Positions 16,397 through 24,627 of a DNA stretch of 64,000 nucleotides are shown here, piece by piece (positions within the stretch are counted from its first letter, which is position 1; every line of letters starts with the position of its first letter). This DNA is from Pseudomonas gingeri (GTDB taxonomy: Bacteria > Pseudomonadota > Gammaproteobacteria > Pseudomonadales > Pseudomonadaceae): NCBI RefSeq assembly GCF_013385635.1, contig NZ_JACAPR010000011.1:434001-498000 (forward strand). Reading direction: 5' to 3'. A program made the translations under genes and the position numbers. The notes beneath the pieces are model-generated. The model was not told where the DNA came from. It saw only the letters and a list, made by a program, of their open reading frames with translations, and did not search any database.

Positions 16397-17344
16397 TCAA
16401 TGGGGGCCGGTGCTGCCGAGAAAGGTCTGGCCCTCTCGCTTGCAGCAGGTGTAGGGGCGCCACAGCGACCAGGCGTAGCCGCCATCGATGGCCTGGAGAT
16501 GAGGGCCCGGTTCCGGAAAGACCGAGCAGGCGCTGCTGGCCGCAGGCGTCAGTTGCTGCCATTTGCCGGTCTCGGCGGCGGATTCGCGCAGTTCCCCGGC
16601 AGGCCAGTAGCCCGGGCTGGCCTGTGCCAGAAGAGGTTGATAGACATGCACCTGTCCGGGACGGGTGACGATGTCGCCCGCGCGCTGGGCCGTTACGGCG
16701 GAAGCCTTGTAGTCGTCGGGCTGGTGCACGAAGCCGCTGCGCGGGTAGACGCTGCCCCACAGATTCGATGCCAGCCGGCTGCCGATTTCCCGCAGGCCCG
16801 GGATCAGTGACGGCGGGAAGACGCTTTCCGGAATGCCATGGCGCCAGCCGAGCGTGTCCAGGGTGCTGAGCAGGTTGGGCACGTAGGGCGTACCGGCGCC
16901 TTCGCAGGTGTAGCCCGAGCCGCTGGCAAAGGCATTGAACGCCGCGATTCCCGGATGACCGATCACATCGACGTTCTTGAACACCGAGAGGTTGTTTTCG
17001 TGCGGGTTGCCGCTGGTGCCGCTGCCGCCACCCTGTGCCGTCGAGGTGGCCGCGCTCAGGGCCCGGACTTCGACCCAGGGATTGCGACCCGTCGAGGAGT
17101 AGCTGGAGACCACGGCATCGGGCACGTAATGCCGGACCTTCGACGAGGTCTTGACCTCGCAGCCGAAGGTGGTGCAACGCAACCAGTAGCACACCCCCAC
17201 GACCTGGTACTCCAGGCAGCTCGGGGACGCCACTGTGGGCACAATGGTCGCGGTGTCCAGGGCCAGGCTCACGGCCGGACAGGGCAGGGCCAGCAGCGCC
17301 GGAATCCATGAGCCGGCAAAGTGTCGTGGCGAGTGACGGTTCAT
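16397..17344 (-). CDS. Integrating conjugative element protein, TIGR03756 (PFL_4710 family, TraU-like)
   Basis: 315 residues with a signal peptide ending near PAVSLALD. It is Cys-rich: CLEYQVVGVCYWLRCTTFGCE near residues 43-63 and a C-terminal LWRPYTCCKREGQ, resembling TraU. It is expected to be periplasmic, disulfide-bonded and needed for DNA transfer by the GI-type T4SS. Its start overlaps the TIGR03757 stop by 4 bp (ATGA), so they are one operon. Confidence 0.86.
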   Translation of the reverse strand: MNRHSPRHFAGSWIPALLALPCPAVSLALDTATIVPTVASPSCLEYQVVGVCYWLRCTTFGCEVKTSSKVRHYVPDAVVSSYSSTGRNPWVEVRALSAATSTAQGGGSGTSGNPHENNLSVFKNVDVIGHPGIAAFNAFASGSGYTCEGAGTPYVPNLLSTLDTLGWRHGIPESVFPPSLIPGLREIGSRLASNLWGSVYPRSGFVHQPDDYKASAVTAQRAGDIVTRPGQVHVYQPLLAQASPGYWPAGELRESAAETGKWQQLTPAASSACSVFPEPGPHLQAIDGGYAWSLWRPYTCCKREGQTFLGSTGPH

Positions 17345-17745
17345 GGTTTGCTCCTCCTGAACCGTTCGATCTTCGCCAGCGCCCGCTCAAGGTTCGGATC
17401 GCCATAGACGACGTAGCGGTGATCGACGACCACGGCCGGGATCCGGGTGACCCCCAGGCTCCAGGCGTCGACGATGTCCTGGTGGGCACGACTGATGTCC
17501 GCGCTGGACTCGGCGGTCATGGTTTCCTGGAAAGCGGCCTGGGCCTCGCCAGGATCGCTGGGAAGACCTTGGGAAAGCGCCACCTCCAGGTGATCGAGGC
17601 GATCGAGATGAATCAGGCGGACATCCGCCGGCACTTCAACGGGATGGGCCGAGTCCGTGATGACCCAGGTGCTGGCGAAACAGCCGGGAGCCAGGGCCAG
17701 CAGGGCGAGGGCGCCAAGCAGCGGCAAAAAAGGTGAGCGATTCAT
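17341..17745 (-). CDS. Integrating conjugative element protein, TIGR03757 (PFL_4709 family)
   Basis: 134 residues with a signal peptide (PLLGALALLALAPGCFAS). The C-terminal half, VTRIPAVVVDHRYVVYG, has the cis-Pro strand typical of a thioredoxin-like fold but no CxxC. It is a periplasmic T4SS accessory. It is the first gene of the left ICE block. A perfect 12-bp inverted repeat (17749-17779) ends 3 bases before its ATG, so its ribosome site would lie within a stem in any readthrough RNA. TTG 17751 is an alternative start inside that repeat. Confidence 0.82.
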   Translation of the reverse strand: MNRSPFLPLLGALALLALAPGCFASTWVITDSAHPVEVPADVRLIHLDRLDHLEVALSQGLPSDPGEAQAAFQETMTAESSADISRAHQDIVDAWSLGVTRIPAVVVDHRYVVYGDPNLERALAKIERFRRSKP

Positions 17746-17748
17746 GGG

Positions 17749-17779
17749 CAAGATCCAGGTGACAGAAACCTGGATCTTG
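17749..17779. other. 12-bp perfect inverted repeat at left ICE/cargo junction
   Basis: CAAGATCCAGGT (17749-17760), a 7-base loop, and ACCTGGATCTTG (17768-17779). It lies between the Lrp gene end and TIGR03757 start, exactly where metabolic cargo meets conjugation genes. It could be a terminator, a translation-blocking stem, or a scar. Confidence 0.55.
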
Positions 17780-17843
17780 TTTAAAGCGAGCCACGATCAC
17801 AGCAGGAAAACTGATTTGTGATCAGGAGTTTCCCGCAGGCGGC

Positions 17844-18314
17844 TCAGTGCTCCTTGCTTAAAGGCAGGGCGGTCTTGTAACGCACCTGTTTCAGCGAAAG
17901 GCTGGAGCGGATTTTTTCCACTTCCGGCATCGGCGACAGTCGTTCGATGATGAAATGTTCCAGCGCCTGCATGTCCGCCATGACCACGCGGATCAGATAG
18001 TCGGCGTCGCCGGTCATCAGGTAGCACTCCATCACTTCGTCACATTCGCAGATCTGCCGTTCGAAGTTCTGCAGCGCCTCGCGGCCCTGCTGTTTCAGGC
18101 TGATGGAGATAAACACGTTCAACCGCAGGCCCAGATGCTCGGGCTCCAGCAGGGCGACGTATTCACGGATGCAACCGGAGGCCTCAAGGGCCTTGACGCG
18201 AGTCAGGCAGGGCGAGGGCGAGAGATGAACGCGCCTGGCCAGTTCCACGTTGGACAGGCTGCTGTCCCTCTGCAGTTCCCGGAGGATCTTCAGGTCGATA
18301 CTGTCGAAGTTCAT
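17844..18314 (-). CDS. Lrp/AsnC-family regulator (MdeR-like by context)
   Basis: 156 residues. The N-terminal helix-turn-helix (DLKILRELQRDSSLSNVELARRVHLSPSPCLTRVKALE) is followed by the RAM/effector domain (GDADYLIRVVMADMQALEHF). It is divergent from the E1 gene with 120 bp between. That space holds an 11-bp inverted repeat (TTATGCTGCAA / TTGCGGCATAA). In P. putida an Lrp-type regulator, MdeR, is divergent from mdeA-mdeB, where MdeB is an E1 homologue. Here the same pair is present without mdeA, so control by a sulfur or branched amino acid is inferred. Confidence 0.85.
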   Translation of the reverse strand: MNFDSIDLKILRELQRDSSLSNVELARRVHLSPSPCLTRVKALEASGCIREYVALLEPEHLGLRLNVFISISLKQQGREALQNFERQICECDEVMECYLMTGDADYLIRVVMADMQALEHFIIERLSPMPEVEKIRSSLSLKQVRYKTALPLSKEH

Positions 18315-18344
18315 TATGCTTCCAGTTTTATTGTTTGCGGATTT

Positions 18345-18378
18345 TTATGCTGCAAGGTGGCGAAGTTTTGCGGCATAA
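18345..18378. promoter_or_regulatory. Inverted repeat operator candidate between lrp and E1 genes
   Basis: TTATGCTGCAA (18345-18355) and TTGCGGCATAA (18368-18378) are complementary at 10 of 11 positions around a 12-bp spacer. Dimeric Lrp-type sites have this form. It is centred in the divergent promoter region. Confidence 0.5.
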
Positions 18379-18434
18379 CGGTCAAAAAAATTGCCTGCCT
18401 CGGCATAGACTAATAAGAAAAAGAGGAGGCGCCA

Positions 18435-21131
18435 ATGAACCGTTTTGACTCTATCGATTCCATTGCACAAGCCGCGGCAGATAACGATGAGCTGCAGGAG
18501 TGGCGTGACGCCTTGCAGTCATTGCTGGCCAACGGTGGCCCGCAGAGAACCCGACAGGTGCTCGATATGCTGGCCGATATCGCGCGGACCCCGGCGGTCG
18601 CCTGGCAGCCTTCCTCCAACACGCCCTATGTGAACAGCATTGCGGTCGAGCAACAGCCGCGTTTCCCCGGCGACCTCGCCACCGAGGAACGCCTGGCCTC
18701 GATCACCCGCTGGAATGCCCTGGCCATGGTGGTCCGCGCCAACCGTGCCTATGGCGAACTGGGCGGGCATATCGCCAGTTATGCCAGTGCGGCGGACCTG
18801 TTCGAGGTCGGCTTCAACCACTTCTTTCGTGCCCGTGGCGATCGCTTCGACGGCGACCTGGTGTTCTACCAGCCGCATTCGGCGCCGGGCATCTACGCCC
18901 GCGCCTTTCTTGAGGGGCGCCTGGGCGAACGTGAGCTGGAGCACTATCGCCAGGAGATCAGTGCACGCAAGGCCGGCATCCAGGGTTTGTCCAGTTACCC
19001 GCATCCATGGCTGATGCCGGACTTCTGGCAGTTTCCCACCGGCTCGATGGGCATTGGTCCCATCAGTTCGATTTTCCAGGCGCGGTTCATGCGTTACCTG
19101 CATCACCGCGGACTGCAGGACACCACCGACCGCCATGTATGGGGCGTCTTCGGCGATGGCGAGATGGATGAGCCGGAAAGCATGTCGGCACTGACCCTGG
19201 CCGCGCGGGAAGGGCTGGACAACCTGACCTGGGTGGTCAACTGCAACCTGCAGCGCCTGGACGGCCCGGTGCGCGGTAACGGACGGATCATCGATGAGCT
19301 GGAGGCGTTGTTCCACGGCGCCGGCTGGAACGTGATCAAGCTGGTCTGGGGTTCGGACTGGGATGCGTTGCTGGCGCGGGACGATGACGGCCTGCTGGTG
19401 CGCACGCTGTCGCAAACGGTCGACGGCCAGTTCCAGACCTTTGCCGCCAAGGACGGTGCCTATAACCGTGAGCACTTTTTCGGCCAGGACGAAGCGCTGG
19501 CCCGGCTCGTTCGCGGCATGAGCGACGAGCAGATCGATCGCCTCAAGCGCGGTGGCCACGACATGCTCAAGATCCATGCCGCCTACCGTGCGGCGAGCCT
19601 GCACGAAGGCCAGCCGACGGTGATCCTGGCGCAGACCAAGAAAGGCTTCGGCATGGGCGAGGCCGGGCAGGGCAAGATGACCACGCACCAGCAGAAGAAA
19701 CTCGATCGGGAAGCGCTGCTGGCCTTTCGCGACCGGTTCCGCTTGCCGCTGTCGGATGAGCAGGTGGAAACCCTGAGCTTCTACAAGCCGGCTGAAGACA
19801 GCGCGGAAATGCGCTATCTGCGCCATCGCCGCGAACTGCTCGGTGGCAGCGTACCGTCGCGCAACCGCGACGCCGCGCGGGTGGCGGTTCCGGCCATCGA
19901 CGGTTATGCGGGGTTCTCCACCCAGGCCGACGGCAAGGAAATGTCCACCACCATGGCCTTTGTGCGGATGCTTGGCAACCTGCTCAAGGACAAGCAACTG
20001 GGACCACGGATCGTCCCCATCGTCGCCGACGAGGCCCGTACTTTCGGCATGGCCAACCTGTTCCGCCAGATCGGTATCTACTCCAGCGTCGGGCAACGCT
20101 ACGAGCCTGAGGACATCGGCTCGATTCTCAGCTACCGCGAAGCCACCGACGGCCAGATACTCGAAGAGGGTATCAGCGAGGCCAGTGCCATCAGCTCCTG
20201 GGTGGCGGCGGCCACCAGCTACTCGGTCCACGGCTTGCGCATGCTGCCGTTCTACATCTACTACTCGATGTTCGGTTTCCAGCGCGTCGGTGACCTGATC
20301 TGGGCCGCCGCCGACCAGCGGGCGCGAGGTTTCCTGCTGGGCGCGACTGCGGGGCGCACCACCCTGGGCGGCGAGGGGTTGCAGCACCAGGACGGCTCCA
20401 GCCACTTGATTGCCTCCACCATCCCGAACTGTCGCGCCTACGACCCGGCCTTTGCCGGCGAGTTCGCTGTCATCCTCGATCACGGCATGCGCCAGATGCT
20501 GGAGCATGAGGTCGATGAGTTCTACTACGTGACCCTGATGAATGAAAACTATGCGCAACCCTCGCTGCCGGAAGGGGTCGAGCAATCCATCATCCGTGGC
20601 ATGTACCGTTTGAGCGAGCCGGGGGAACCGACGCCGCAAGGCCAGGTGCGCCTGTTGGGCTCGGGCACGATCCTGCGCGAAGCCCAGGCCGCCGCCGAAC
20701 TGCTGGCCAGCGACTGGCAGATCGACAGCGAGGTCTGGAGCGTCACCAGTTTCAGCGAGCTGGCCCGCGAAGCCCGGGAAGTCGAACGCTGGAATCGTTT
20801 GCACCCGCGTGAGAGCGCCAGGCAAAGCCATCTGGTTGACTGCTTGCCGAAAGGTGCGCCGGTGATTGCAGTGTCGGACTATATCCGCGCCTTGCCGCAA
20901 CTGATCGGCTCATACATCGAGTCGCGCTATTGCGTGCTGGGCACCGACGGCTTCGGGCGCAGCGATACCCGGGCGGCCCTGCGCGACTTTTTCGAGGTCG
21001 ATCGTTATCACATCGTCCTGGCCGCCTTGTCGGCACTGGCCGATGACGGGCATCTTGATCGCAGCCTGTGCGCGCAGGCTATCGAGCGCTACGCCCTGGC
21101 GGTCGACAGTGACAGTGCCTGGACCTGCTGA
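18435..21131 (+). CDS. Homodimeric pyruvate-dehydrogenase-type E1 (alpha-ketoacid dehydrogenase, MdeB-like)
   Basis: 898 residues, normal for an AceE-type E1. The TPP/Mg site GDGEMDEPES is near residues 238-247, followed by NLQRLDGPVRGN; the second half has DGYAGFSTQADGKEMSTTMAF. Thiamine-dependent decarboxylation of a 2-oxoacid and acetyl/acyl transfer to an E2 lipoyl group is the family reaction. No E2 or E3 gene is nearby, so it would use the host complexes. Divergence from an Lrp gene recalls mdeB, linked to 2-oxobutyrate from methionine. AGGAGG precedes ATG 18435. Substrate preference is not provable here. Confidence 0.88.
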   Translation: MNRFDSIDSIAQAAADNDELQEWRDALQSLLANGGPQRTRQVLDMLADIARTPAVAWQPSSNTPYVNSIAVEQQPRFPGDLATEERLASITRWNALAMVVRANRAYGELGGHIASYASAADLFEVGFNHFFRARGDRFDGDLVFYQPHSAPGIYARAFLEGRLGERELEHYRQEISARKAGIQGLSSYPHPWLMPDFWQFPTGSMGIGPISSIFQARFMRYLHHRGLQDTTDRHVWGVFGDGEMDEPESMSALTLAAREGLDNLTWVVNCNLQRLDGPVRGNGRIIDELEALFHGAGWNVIKLVWGSDWDALLARDDDGLLVRTLSQTVDGQFQTFAAKDGAYNREHFFGQDEALARLVRGMSDEQIDRLKRGGHDMLKIHAAYRAASLHEGQPTVILAQTKKGFGMGEAGQGKMTTHQQKKLDREALLAFRDRFRLPLSDEQVETLSFYKPAEDSAEMRYLRHRRELLGGSVPSRNRDAARVAVPAIDGYAGFSTQADGKEMSTTMAFVRMLGNLLKDKQLGPRIVPIVADEARTFGMANLFRQIGIYSSVGQRYEPEDIGSILSYREATDGQILEEGISEASAISSWVAAATSYSVHGLRMLPFYIYYSMFGFQRVGDLIWAAADQRARGFLLGATAGRTTLGGEGLQHQDGSSHLIASTIPNCRAYDPAFAGEFAVILDHGMRQMLEHEVDEFYYVTLMNENYAQPSLPEGVEQSIIRGMYRLSEPGEPTPQGQVRLLGSGTILREAQAAAELLASDWQIDSEVWSVTSFSELAREAREVERWNRLHPRESARQSHLVDCLPKGAPVIAVSDYIRALPQLIGSYIESRYCVLGTDGFGRSDTRAALRDFFEVDRYHIVLAALSALADDGHLDRSLCAQAIERYALAVDSDSAWTC

Positions 21132-21201
21132 AGGTTCCGGCGACAATCATTGGCAATCCAGTACGGTGGACCTTGGCCGGTCCGCCTGCCTGGGCTACCT
21201 G

Positions 21202-21229
21202 TTCAGCCGGGCATCGATTCCCGGCTGAA
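21202..21229. terminator. Hairpin between convergent E1 and creatininase genes
   Basis: TTCAGCCGGG and CCCGGCTGAA form a perfect 10-bp stem with an 8-base loop. It covers the last codons of the creatininase gene. No T run follows on either side. Confidence 0.45.
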
Positions 21230-21952
21230 GGCATCCAGTTCCCGCACCAGGCTCTGTGCTGCCAGCATCACCAGTTCGCGACCTTTTTCCGGTGTTGCCA
21301 GGGCCGGATCCGAGCCCATGCGCCCGTCCGGGTGACGGGCGCGGAAGTCGAGGGCTTCGCGGATGGGGCCCGAGGGAGCGATCTGCGGTGAGTACTCGGC
21401 GGACTTGATGGCATCCGGATAGGCCCATTGCGTGATCGCAATCTCCGATGGCGTGGCATGGGAGCCATGCCCGGTCGGAAACTGTTGGCGTGCCAGTTCG
21501 CCGACGCCCTCCAGGTCCCACCAGTTGCACAGCTTCAGGGCGAACCCTGCCGGACGTCGGGCAAAACTGGCTTCGGCATAAAGCTCCGAGAACGCCGCTT
21601 CAATCGAGGCGATATTGCCGCCGTGACCATTGAGGAAAAGGATTTTCTCGAACCCGTGGCCGGCCAGCGAGCGTGTCCAGTCGCCGATGGCGGCGATAAA
21701 GGTCGAGGGCCGCAACGAAATGGTCCCGGCGAAGCCGAGATGGTGCTGGGCCATGCCGATATTGAAAGTCGGCGCGATCAGGATATCGGCATTTTTCTGT
21801 GCTTCATGGGCAATGATCTGCGGGCACATCCAGTCGGTGCCCAGCAGGCCGGTCGGGCCGTGCTGCTCGTTGGAACCGATGGGAACCACTATGGTGCGGC
21901 TGCGTTGGAGAAATTGTCCGATTTCGGCCCAGGTCGACAGGTGTAAAAGCAT
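21203..21952 (-). CDS. Creatininase-family amidohydrolase
   Basis: 249 residues. Metal-binding motifs of the family are present: VVPIGSNEQHGP near residues 22-33 (Glu and His ligands), GTDWMCPQI with its Asp near 39, FLNGHGGN near 107-114, and HGSHATPSE near 160-168. Relatives hydrolyse creatinine, N-formyl-maleamate-type amides or cyclic amides such as in mycofactocin and FAPy processing. Placed between the E1 gene and the opine-like cluster, it could open an amide or cyclic guanidino compound, but this is only inference. Minus strand, 162 bp after the LysR gene. Confidence 0.84.
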   Translation of the reverse strand: MLLHLSTWAEIGQFLQRSRTIVVPIGSNEQHGPTGLLGTDWMCPQIIAHEAQKNADILIAPTFNIGMAQHHLGFAGTISLRPSTFIAAIGDWTRSLAGHGFEKILFLNGHGGNIASIEAAFSELYAEASFARRPAGFALKLCNWWDLEGVGELARQQFPTGHGSHATPSEIAITQWAYPDAIKSAEYSPQIAPSGPIREALDFRARHPDGRMGSDPALATPEKGRELVMLAAQSLVRELDAFSRESMPG

Positions 21953-22114
21953 GTGAGTTCCTCGTTGGTCAACGGCTGTTGCCGGCCATGGTGCTCCGGC
22001 ATGCCGGGATCAGCAAGCGACACCCGGAAACGGCTGAACAGGATGATGTTGCAGCGCCTGCCGATGTTTGCCGGCAGCCCACCGCCGGCAGGGCAGTCCC
22101 CGGCGTGAAAGCGG

Positions 22115-23005
22115 TTATCTCAGTGCATCCTTCTCGAAATACTCCAGGAACTGCGAGGAGAACACCTCCACCAGCCCCTGGTTATGCGACTCGCTTGAGC
22201 GAATTACCAGGAAGCCGGTATCGATCGGCACGCTGAGGGGGCGTATCAGCAGGCCCTGGGCAAGAAAGTCCCGGGCCGTGGGCGGGTCGACGATACTGAT
22301 GCCCAAGCCCTGGGCCACCAGCGCGCAGGCGGTATAGGTCAGGCTGGCTTCGACCTGGCTGACTCGTGGAACTTCTGACAGCGCCAGTTGCACGCCGGCG
22401 GCAAACAACGAACCGGGCCGCAGCCCGATAAAACGCTGATGGGCCAGATGCGCGGGCGTCAGGACCGCATGTTCTGCCAGCGGATGACCGGGAGGCAGGA
22501 TGACCACGGCCTCCATGGCCACCGCCTGGATATCCAGGCCATGGCGGTTCAGCGGCCCTTCGGCGTAACCGATATCGACCTGGCCGGCCGCTACCATCTC
22601 CGCCACCTGATGCGAGGGGATACCCTGCAAGCTGACCTGCAGGTTCGGTCGTTGCGCCAGGAAGTGTGCGAGAAAGCGTGGCAGCAAAGTATTCGCCACC
22701 GCCGGCATGGCGGCGATGCGCAGCGACCCCGCGGTGTTTTCGCGGATACCGGCGGCGAGCCGGGCGATACGGTCGAGGCCGATAAAGGAGCGCTCGACCT
22801 CGGGGATCAAGGCGATCGCCTGGGGCGTCGGCAGCAACTGGTTGCCGCGCCTCTCGAACAGGGGAAACCCCACCACATCTTCAAAGTCGCGAATCAGTCG
22901 GGTGACCGCCGGCTGGGTCACGGCCATCAGGTTAGCCGCCCCCGTCATGCTGCCGGTACGCATCACCGCATGAAACGCTTCGACCTGGCGCAGGTTCAGG
23001 CGCAT
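22115..23005 (-). CDS. LysR-type regulator, OccR/NocR-like
   Basis: 296 residues from MRLNLRQVEAFHAVMRTGSM, followed by TQPAVTRLIRDFEDVVGFPLFER, a strong match in style to OccR and NocR, the opine-sensing LysR proteins of Ti plasmids. The effector domain runs from about residue 88. GGAGAA precedes ATG 23005, so the upstream 8-codon extension was not used. It is divergent from the ABC/oxidase operon at 23155, as occR is from occQMPJ-ooxAB. A CATAA-N4-TTATG palindrome lies in the 149-bp gap. Confidence 0.87.
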   Translation of the reverse strand: MRLNLRQVEAFHAVMRTGSMTGAANLMAVTQPAVTRLIRDFEDVVGFPLFERRGNQLLPTPQAIALIPEVERSFIGLDRIARLAAGIRENTAGSLRIAAMPAVANTLLPRFLAHFLAQRPNLQVSLQGIPSHQVAEMVAAGQVDIGYAEGPLNRHGLDIQAVAMEAVVILPPGHPLAEHAVLTPAHLAHQRFIGLRPGSLFAAGVQLALSEVPRVSQVEASLTYTACALVAQGLGISIVDPPTARDFLAQGLLIRPLSVPIDTGFLVIRSSESHNQGLVEVFSSQFLEYFEKDALR

Positions 23006-23040
23006 GGTTTCTCCATAACATTTACACATTTCGAATAGTT

Positions 23041-23054
23041 CATAAGTGATTATG
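23041..23054. promoter_or_regulatory. LysR-type binding palindrome
   Basis: CATAAGTGATTATG is a perfect CATAA-N4-TTATG dyad 36 bp upstream of the LysR start, in the shared promoter region with the opine-like operon. Confidence 0.45.
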
Positions 23055-23095
23055 GATTATGAGTGCGCCGTGCGAAATTGATTTTGAAAATAAAA

Positions 23096-23144
23096 CCCGG
23101 GCAGTCACCCGTTGACGGCCCCGGGCAAGACCGCAACGGTCTTG
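23096..23144 (+). other. Tandem hairpins in the leader of the opine-like operon
   Basis: CCCGGG...CCCGGG (23096-23101 with 23120-23125) encloses GTCA-CCCGT-TGAC. Directly after it comes CAAGACCG-CAA-CGGTCTTG (23126-23144), a perfect 8-bp stem ending 10 bases before the first ATG, which itself has no strong ribosome site. No known riboswitch is recognised. Confidence 0.4.
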
Positions 23145-23154
23145 ACCAACACTG

Positions 23155-23895
23155 ATGAGCGCTTGGCGCCTGCGGGGTCTGTTCGTGAATTTCTGGCAAG
23201 TAATGGGTTTTGGCGACCAGGGCTGGGCAGCTGACATGCTGCTTGCCACGGCCTCGACCTGCATGATTGCGTTATGCGGGTTCCTCTTCGGCGCAGTGAT
23301 CGGCTGCCTGGGCTGCTGGGCGAAACTGTCACGCTACAGGCTGCTGCATATCCTGGCCGATGCCTACACCACGGTGCTGCGCGGCGTGCCGGACCTGTTG
23401 GTGATCTATCTGTTCTATTTCGGCAGCAGCATGGTCCTGACTCAGGTGGCACAGTCCCTGGGTGTCAACGGGTTCCTTGGTTTGCCGGCTTTTCTGGTCG
23501 GGTTCCTGGCGATCTCGGTGGTCTGCGGTGCCTATCAGATCGAGGTGCTGCGCGGAGCCTTCGGTAGCGTGCCACCCGGCACCATCGAGGCGGGCAGGTC
23601 CCTCGGACTGGGCGGCTTCAAGCTGCTGGTGCTGGTGGTCGCGCCCCAGGCACTGCGTTTCGCGCTGCCCGGGCTGGGCAATATCTGGCTGCTGGTGCTC
23701 AAGGAGTCCGCGCTGATCAGCGTGGTGGGGATGGTCGAGCTGATGCGCCAGTCGCAGATCGGCGCGGGCGCGACCCACCAGCCGTTCTACTTCTACGCCA
23801 CGGCGGGCGCCTTGTACTTCCTGATCAGTCTGTCCAGCAGCCACATGATCGGACGGCTTGAACAGCGCCTGGCACTGCCCATGGGGAGAGCATGA
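23155..23895 (+). CDS. Polar amino-acid/opine ABC transporter permease (HisQ/OccQ-like)
   Basis: 246 residues, five to six membrane segments. The EAA loop is EAGRSLGLGGFKLLVLVVAPQALRFALPGLGN near residues 145-176. The N-terminal YTTVLRGVPDLLVIYLFYFG segment is typical of the His/Glu/Arg/opine (HAAT) family. It is the first gene of the operon and overlaps the second permease by 4 bp. The start lacks a good Shine-Dalgarno and sits after two leader hairpins. It should form the importer with the products at 23892, 24628 and 29870. Confidence 0.86.
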   Translation: MSAWRLRGLFVNFWQVMGFGDQGWAADMLLATASTCMIALCGFLFGAVIGCLGCWAKLSRYRLLHILADAYTTVLRGVPDLLVIYLFYFGSSMVLTQVAQSLGVNGFLGLPAFLVGFLAISVVCGAYQIEVLRGAFGSVPPGTIEAGRSLGLGGFKLLVLVVAPQALRFALPGLGNIWLLVLKESALISVVGMVELMRQSQIGAGATHQPFYFYATAGALYFLISLSSSHMIGRLEQRLALPMGRA

Positions 23896-24584
23896 TGGAC
23901 TTCGGTTTTCTCCTCGACTGCCTGCGACGCCTGCTGCAAGGCGTTCCCCTGACGCTCAGGCTGACGCTGTTTTCCTGCCTGATCGGCTTTGTCCTGGCCT
24001 GGGTATTGTGCGCGATGCGCCTGTCGAAGCGGCGCTGGCTGGACTATCCCGCACGGGTCTTTGTCGACGTCTTTCGTGGTACGCCGTTGCTGGTGCAGCT
24101 GTTCATCATTTACTACGGCCTGGGTCAATTCGCCTGGCTGCGCGAGAGCTTTGCCTGGGCCTACCTGCGCGAAGCCTACTGGTGCGTGCTGCTGGCGCTC
24201 TCGCTGAACACCGCCGCCTATACCAGCGAGATCCTGCGCGGTGGCGTGCTGTCGGTGCCGGGCGGGCAGAAGGAAGCCGCCGTGTCGATGGGTTTGTCCT
24301 CGCCACAGATATGGCGATACGTCGTGCTGCCGCTGGCCTGGCGGCAAATGCTGCCGGCATACGGCAATGAAATCATCCTGATGGTGAAGTCCACGTCGCT
24401 GGCTTCGATCGTCACGCTGATGGAGGTCACGGGCATTGCCGCACGCCTGGTCTCCGAATCCTACCGGCCGGTGGAGGTGTTCATCTGCGCCGGAGCGCTG
24501 TACCTGGCTTTCAATTTCCTGGTCACCCGGGTGGTCATGCTGCTTGAGCTTCGCCTGAGGCGAGGCATGCGGCGCGGTCACTGA
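23892..24584 (+). CDS. Polar amino-acid/opine ABC transporter permease (HisM/OccM-like)
   Basis: 230 residues with a HAAT-family permease fold: VDVFRGTPLLVQLFIIYYGLG near residues 57-77, TAAYTSEILRGGVLSVPGGQKEAA containing the EAA loop near 106-130. It ends with a basic tail. It overlaps the preceding permease (ATGATG) and is followed by the binding-protein gene after 43 bp. ATG 23892 or 23895 could be used. Confidence 0.87.
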   Translation: MMDFGFLLDCLRRLLQGVPLTLRLTLFSCLIGFVLAWVLCAMRLSKRRWLDYPARVFVDVFRGTPLLVQLFIIYYGLGQFAWLRESFAWAYLREAYWCVLLALSLNTAAYTSEILRGGVLSVPGGQKEAAVSMGLSSPQIWRYVVLPLAWRQMLPAYGNEIILMVKSTSLASIVTLMEVTGIAARLVSESYRPVEVFICAGALYLAFNFLVTRVVMLLELRLRRGMRRGH

Positions 24585-24627
24585 TGGTGTGAGCTCAACT
24601 GTCCTGTCATTTTCGAGGAAACGCGCC

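Noticed and set aside
18519..20900. Very long antisense frame (793 codons) opposite the E1 gene
   Set aside because: High third-position GC gives long mirror frames; its product has no recognisable domain, while the sense strand encodes a complete E1 with its thiamine motif.
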